Source: an uncultured Sphingomonadaceae bacterium (GTDB lineage Bacteria > Pseudomonadota > Alphaproteobacteria > Sphingomonadales > Sphingomonadaceae). From it: a stretch of 64,000 bases of DNA. Below the pieces are notes generated by a model that saw only the letters and a list, made by a program, of their open reading frames with translations, did not search any database and was not told the DNA's origin. This document shows, piece after piece, positions 63,947 to 64,000 of the stretch; position 1 is the first letter of the stretch, and each line of letters starts with the position of its first letter. The position numbers were made by a program, and so were the translations under genes. The DNA lies in the NCBI GenBank assembly GCA_947493955.1, contig CANLSQ010000001.1, positions 248,001 through 312,000 of the forward strand, given 5' to 3'.

Positions 63947-64000
63947 ATGGTCAAGCTCAACAAAATCTACACGAAGACGGGCGATGATGGAACGACGGGG
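63947..64000 (+). CDS. PduO-type ATP:cob(I)alamin adenosyltransferase, start only
   Basis: Only 18 codons lie in the window: MVKLNKIYTKTGDDGTTG. This N-terminus, with the ATP-binding K(I/L)YTKTGDDGTT motif, is diagnostic of PduO/MMAB-type adenosyltransferases, which make coenzyme B12 from cob(I)alamin. It is not homologous to the CobO enzyme at 7436-8047. Confidence 0.88.
   Translation, partial: MVKLNKIYTKTGDDGTTG

Overview
The window looks like chromosomal DNA of a free-living alphaproteobacterium, most likely from the order Sphingomonadales (Sphingorhabdus/Parasphingorhabdus/Sphingopyxis-like). The grounds are a SciP (DUF1153) cell-cycle regulator, alphaproteobacterial CobO/CobC/CobQ-type B12 genes, several TonB-dependent receptors, a carotenoid-oxygenase/beta-oxidation cluster and a PutA without the N-terminal DNA-binding domain. 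No rRNA, tRNA, insertion sequence, CRISPR array or prophage structural gene was recognised, so the taxonomic call rests on gene content only. Coding density is high, ATGA/TGATG overlaps are common, and GTG and TTG starts occur repeatedly.

Layout. 1-11836: vitamin B12 uptake and late assembly. A cobalamin riboswitch (11246-11073, minus) heads btuB-cobC-cobO-btuF-btuC-btuD-cbiB-cobQ-bluB-cobT-cobS, with cobU diverging on the other strand. No corrin-ring genes are seen here, so the set fits import and salvage of corrinoids followed by nucleotide-loop assembly. 11949-17625: a three-gene RND efflux operon. 18080-20320: ahpC-ahpF peroxide defence with a strong hairpin between the genes. 20655-27939: iron acquisition, made of a Fur-box-preceded heme-type TonB receptor, a DUF6607-like partner, and a ferric-iron ABC transporter. 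27973-33073: proline catabolism (putA, putP).

33403-44144: a tandem-domain HxlR regulator, a carotenoid cleavage oxygenase-family enzyme, two thiolases, a DUF1295 membrane protein, TesB, an acyl-CoA ligase and a FadB-like enzyme. Together they read as an oxidative-cleavage plus beta-oxidation module. 44472-46092: SciP and a receiver-EAL c-di-GMP phosphodiesterase. 46181-49514: a TPP riboswitch, thiC, an exported RidA-like protein and two small unknown genes. 49706-56459: a mixed accessory stretch with an alpha/beta hydrolase, an AT-rich two-gene cassette, a lipocalin, a cupin, a diguanylate cyclase, a BKACE-like enzyme and an aspartate/glutamate-racemase homologue. 56560-64000: ppc, a YqiK/YqiJ flotillin pair, an HNH nuclease, gluQ, a HIG1 protein and the start of a PduO-type cobalamin adenosyltransferase.

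The most unusual item is the AT-rich cassette at 50811-52249. It encodes a soluble protein of about 307 residues and, overlapping by 4 bp, a four-helix membrane protein of 172 residues. Gene order, sizes, topology and a few sequence patterns resemble the lambda RexA/RexB exclusion pair, and I propose it as a chromosomal RexAB-like abortive-infection system. This is inference and needs structure-based comparison.
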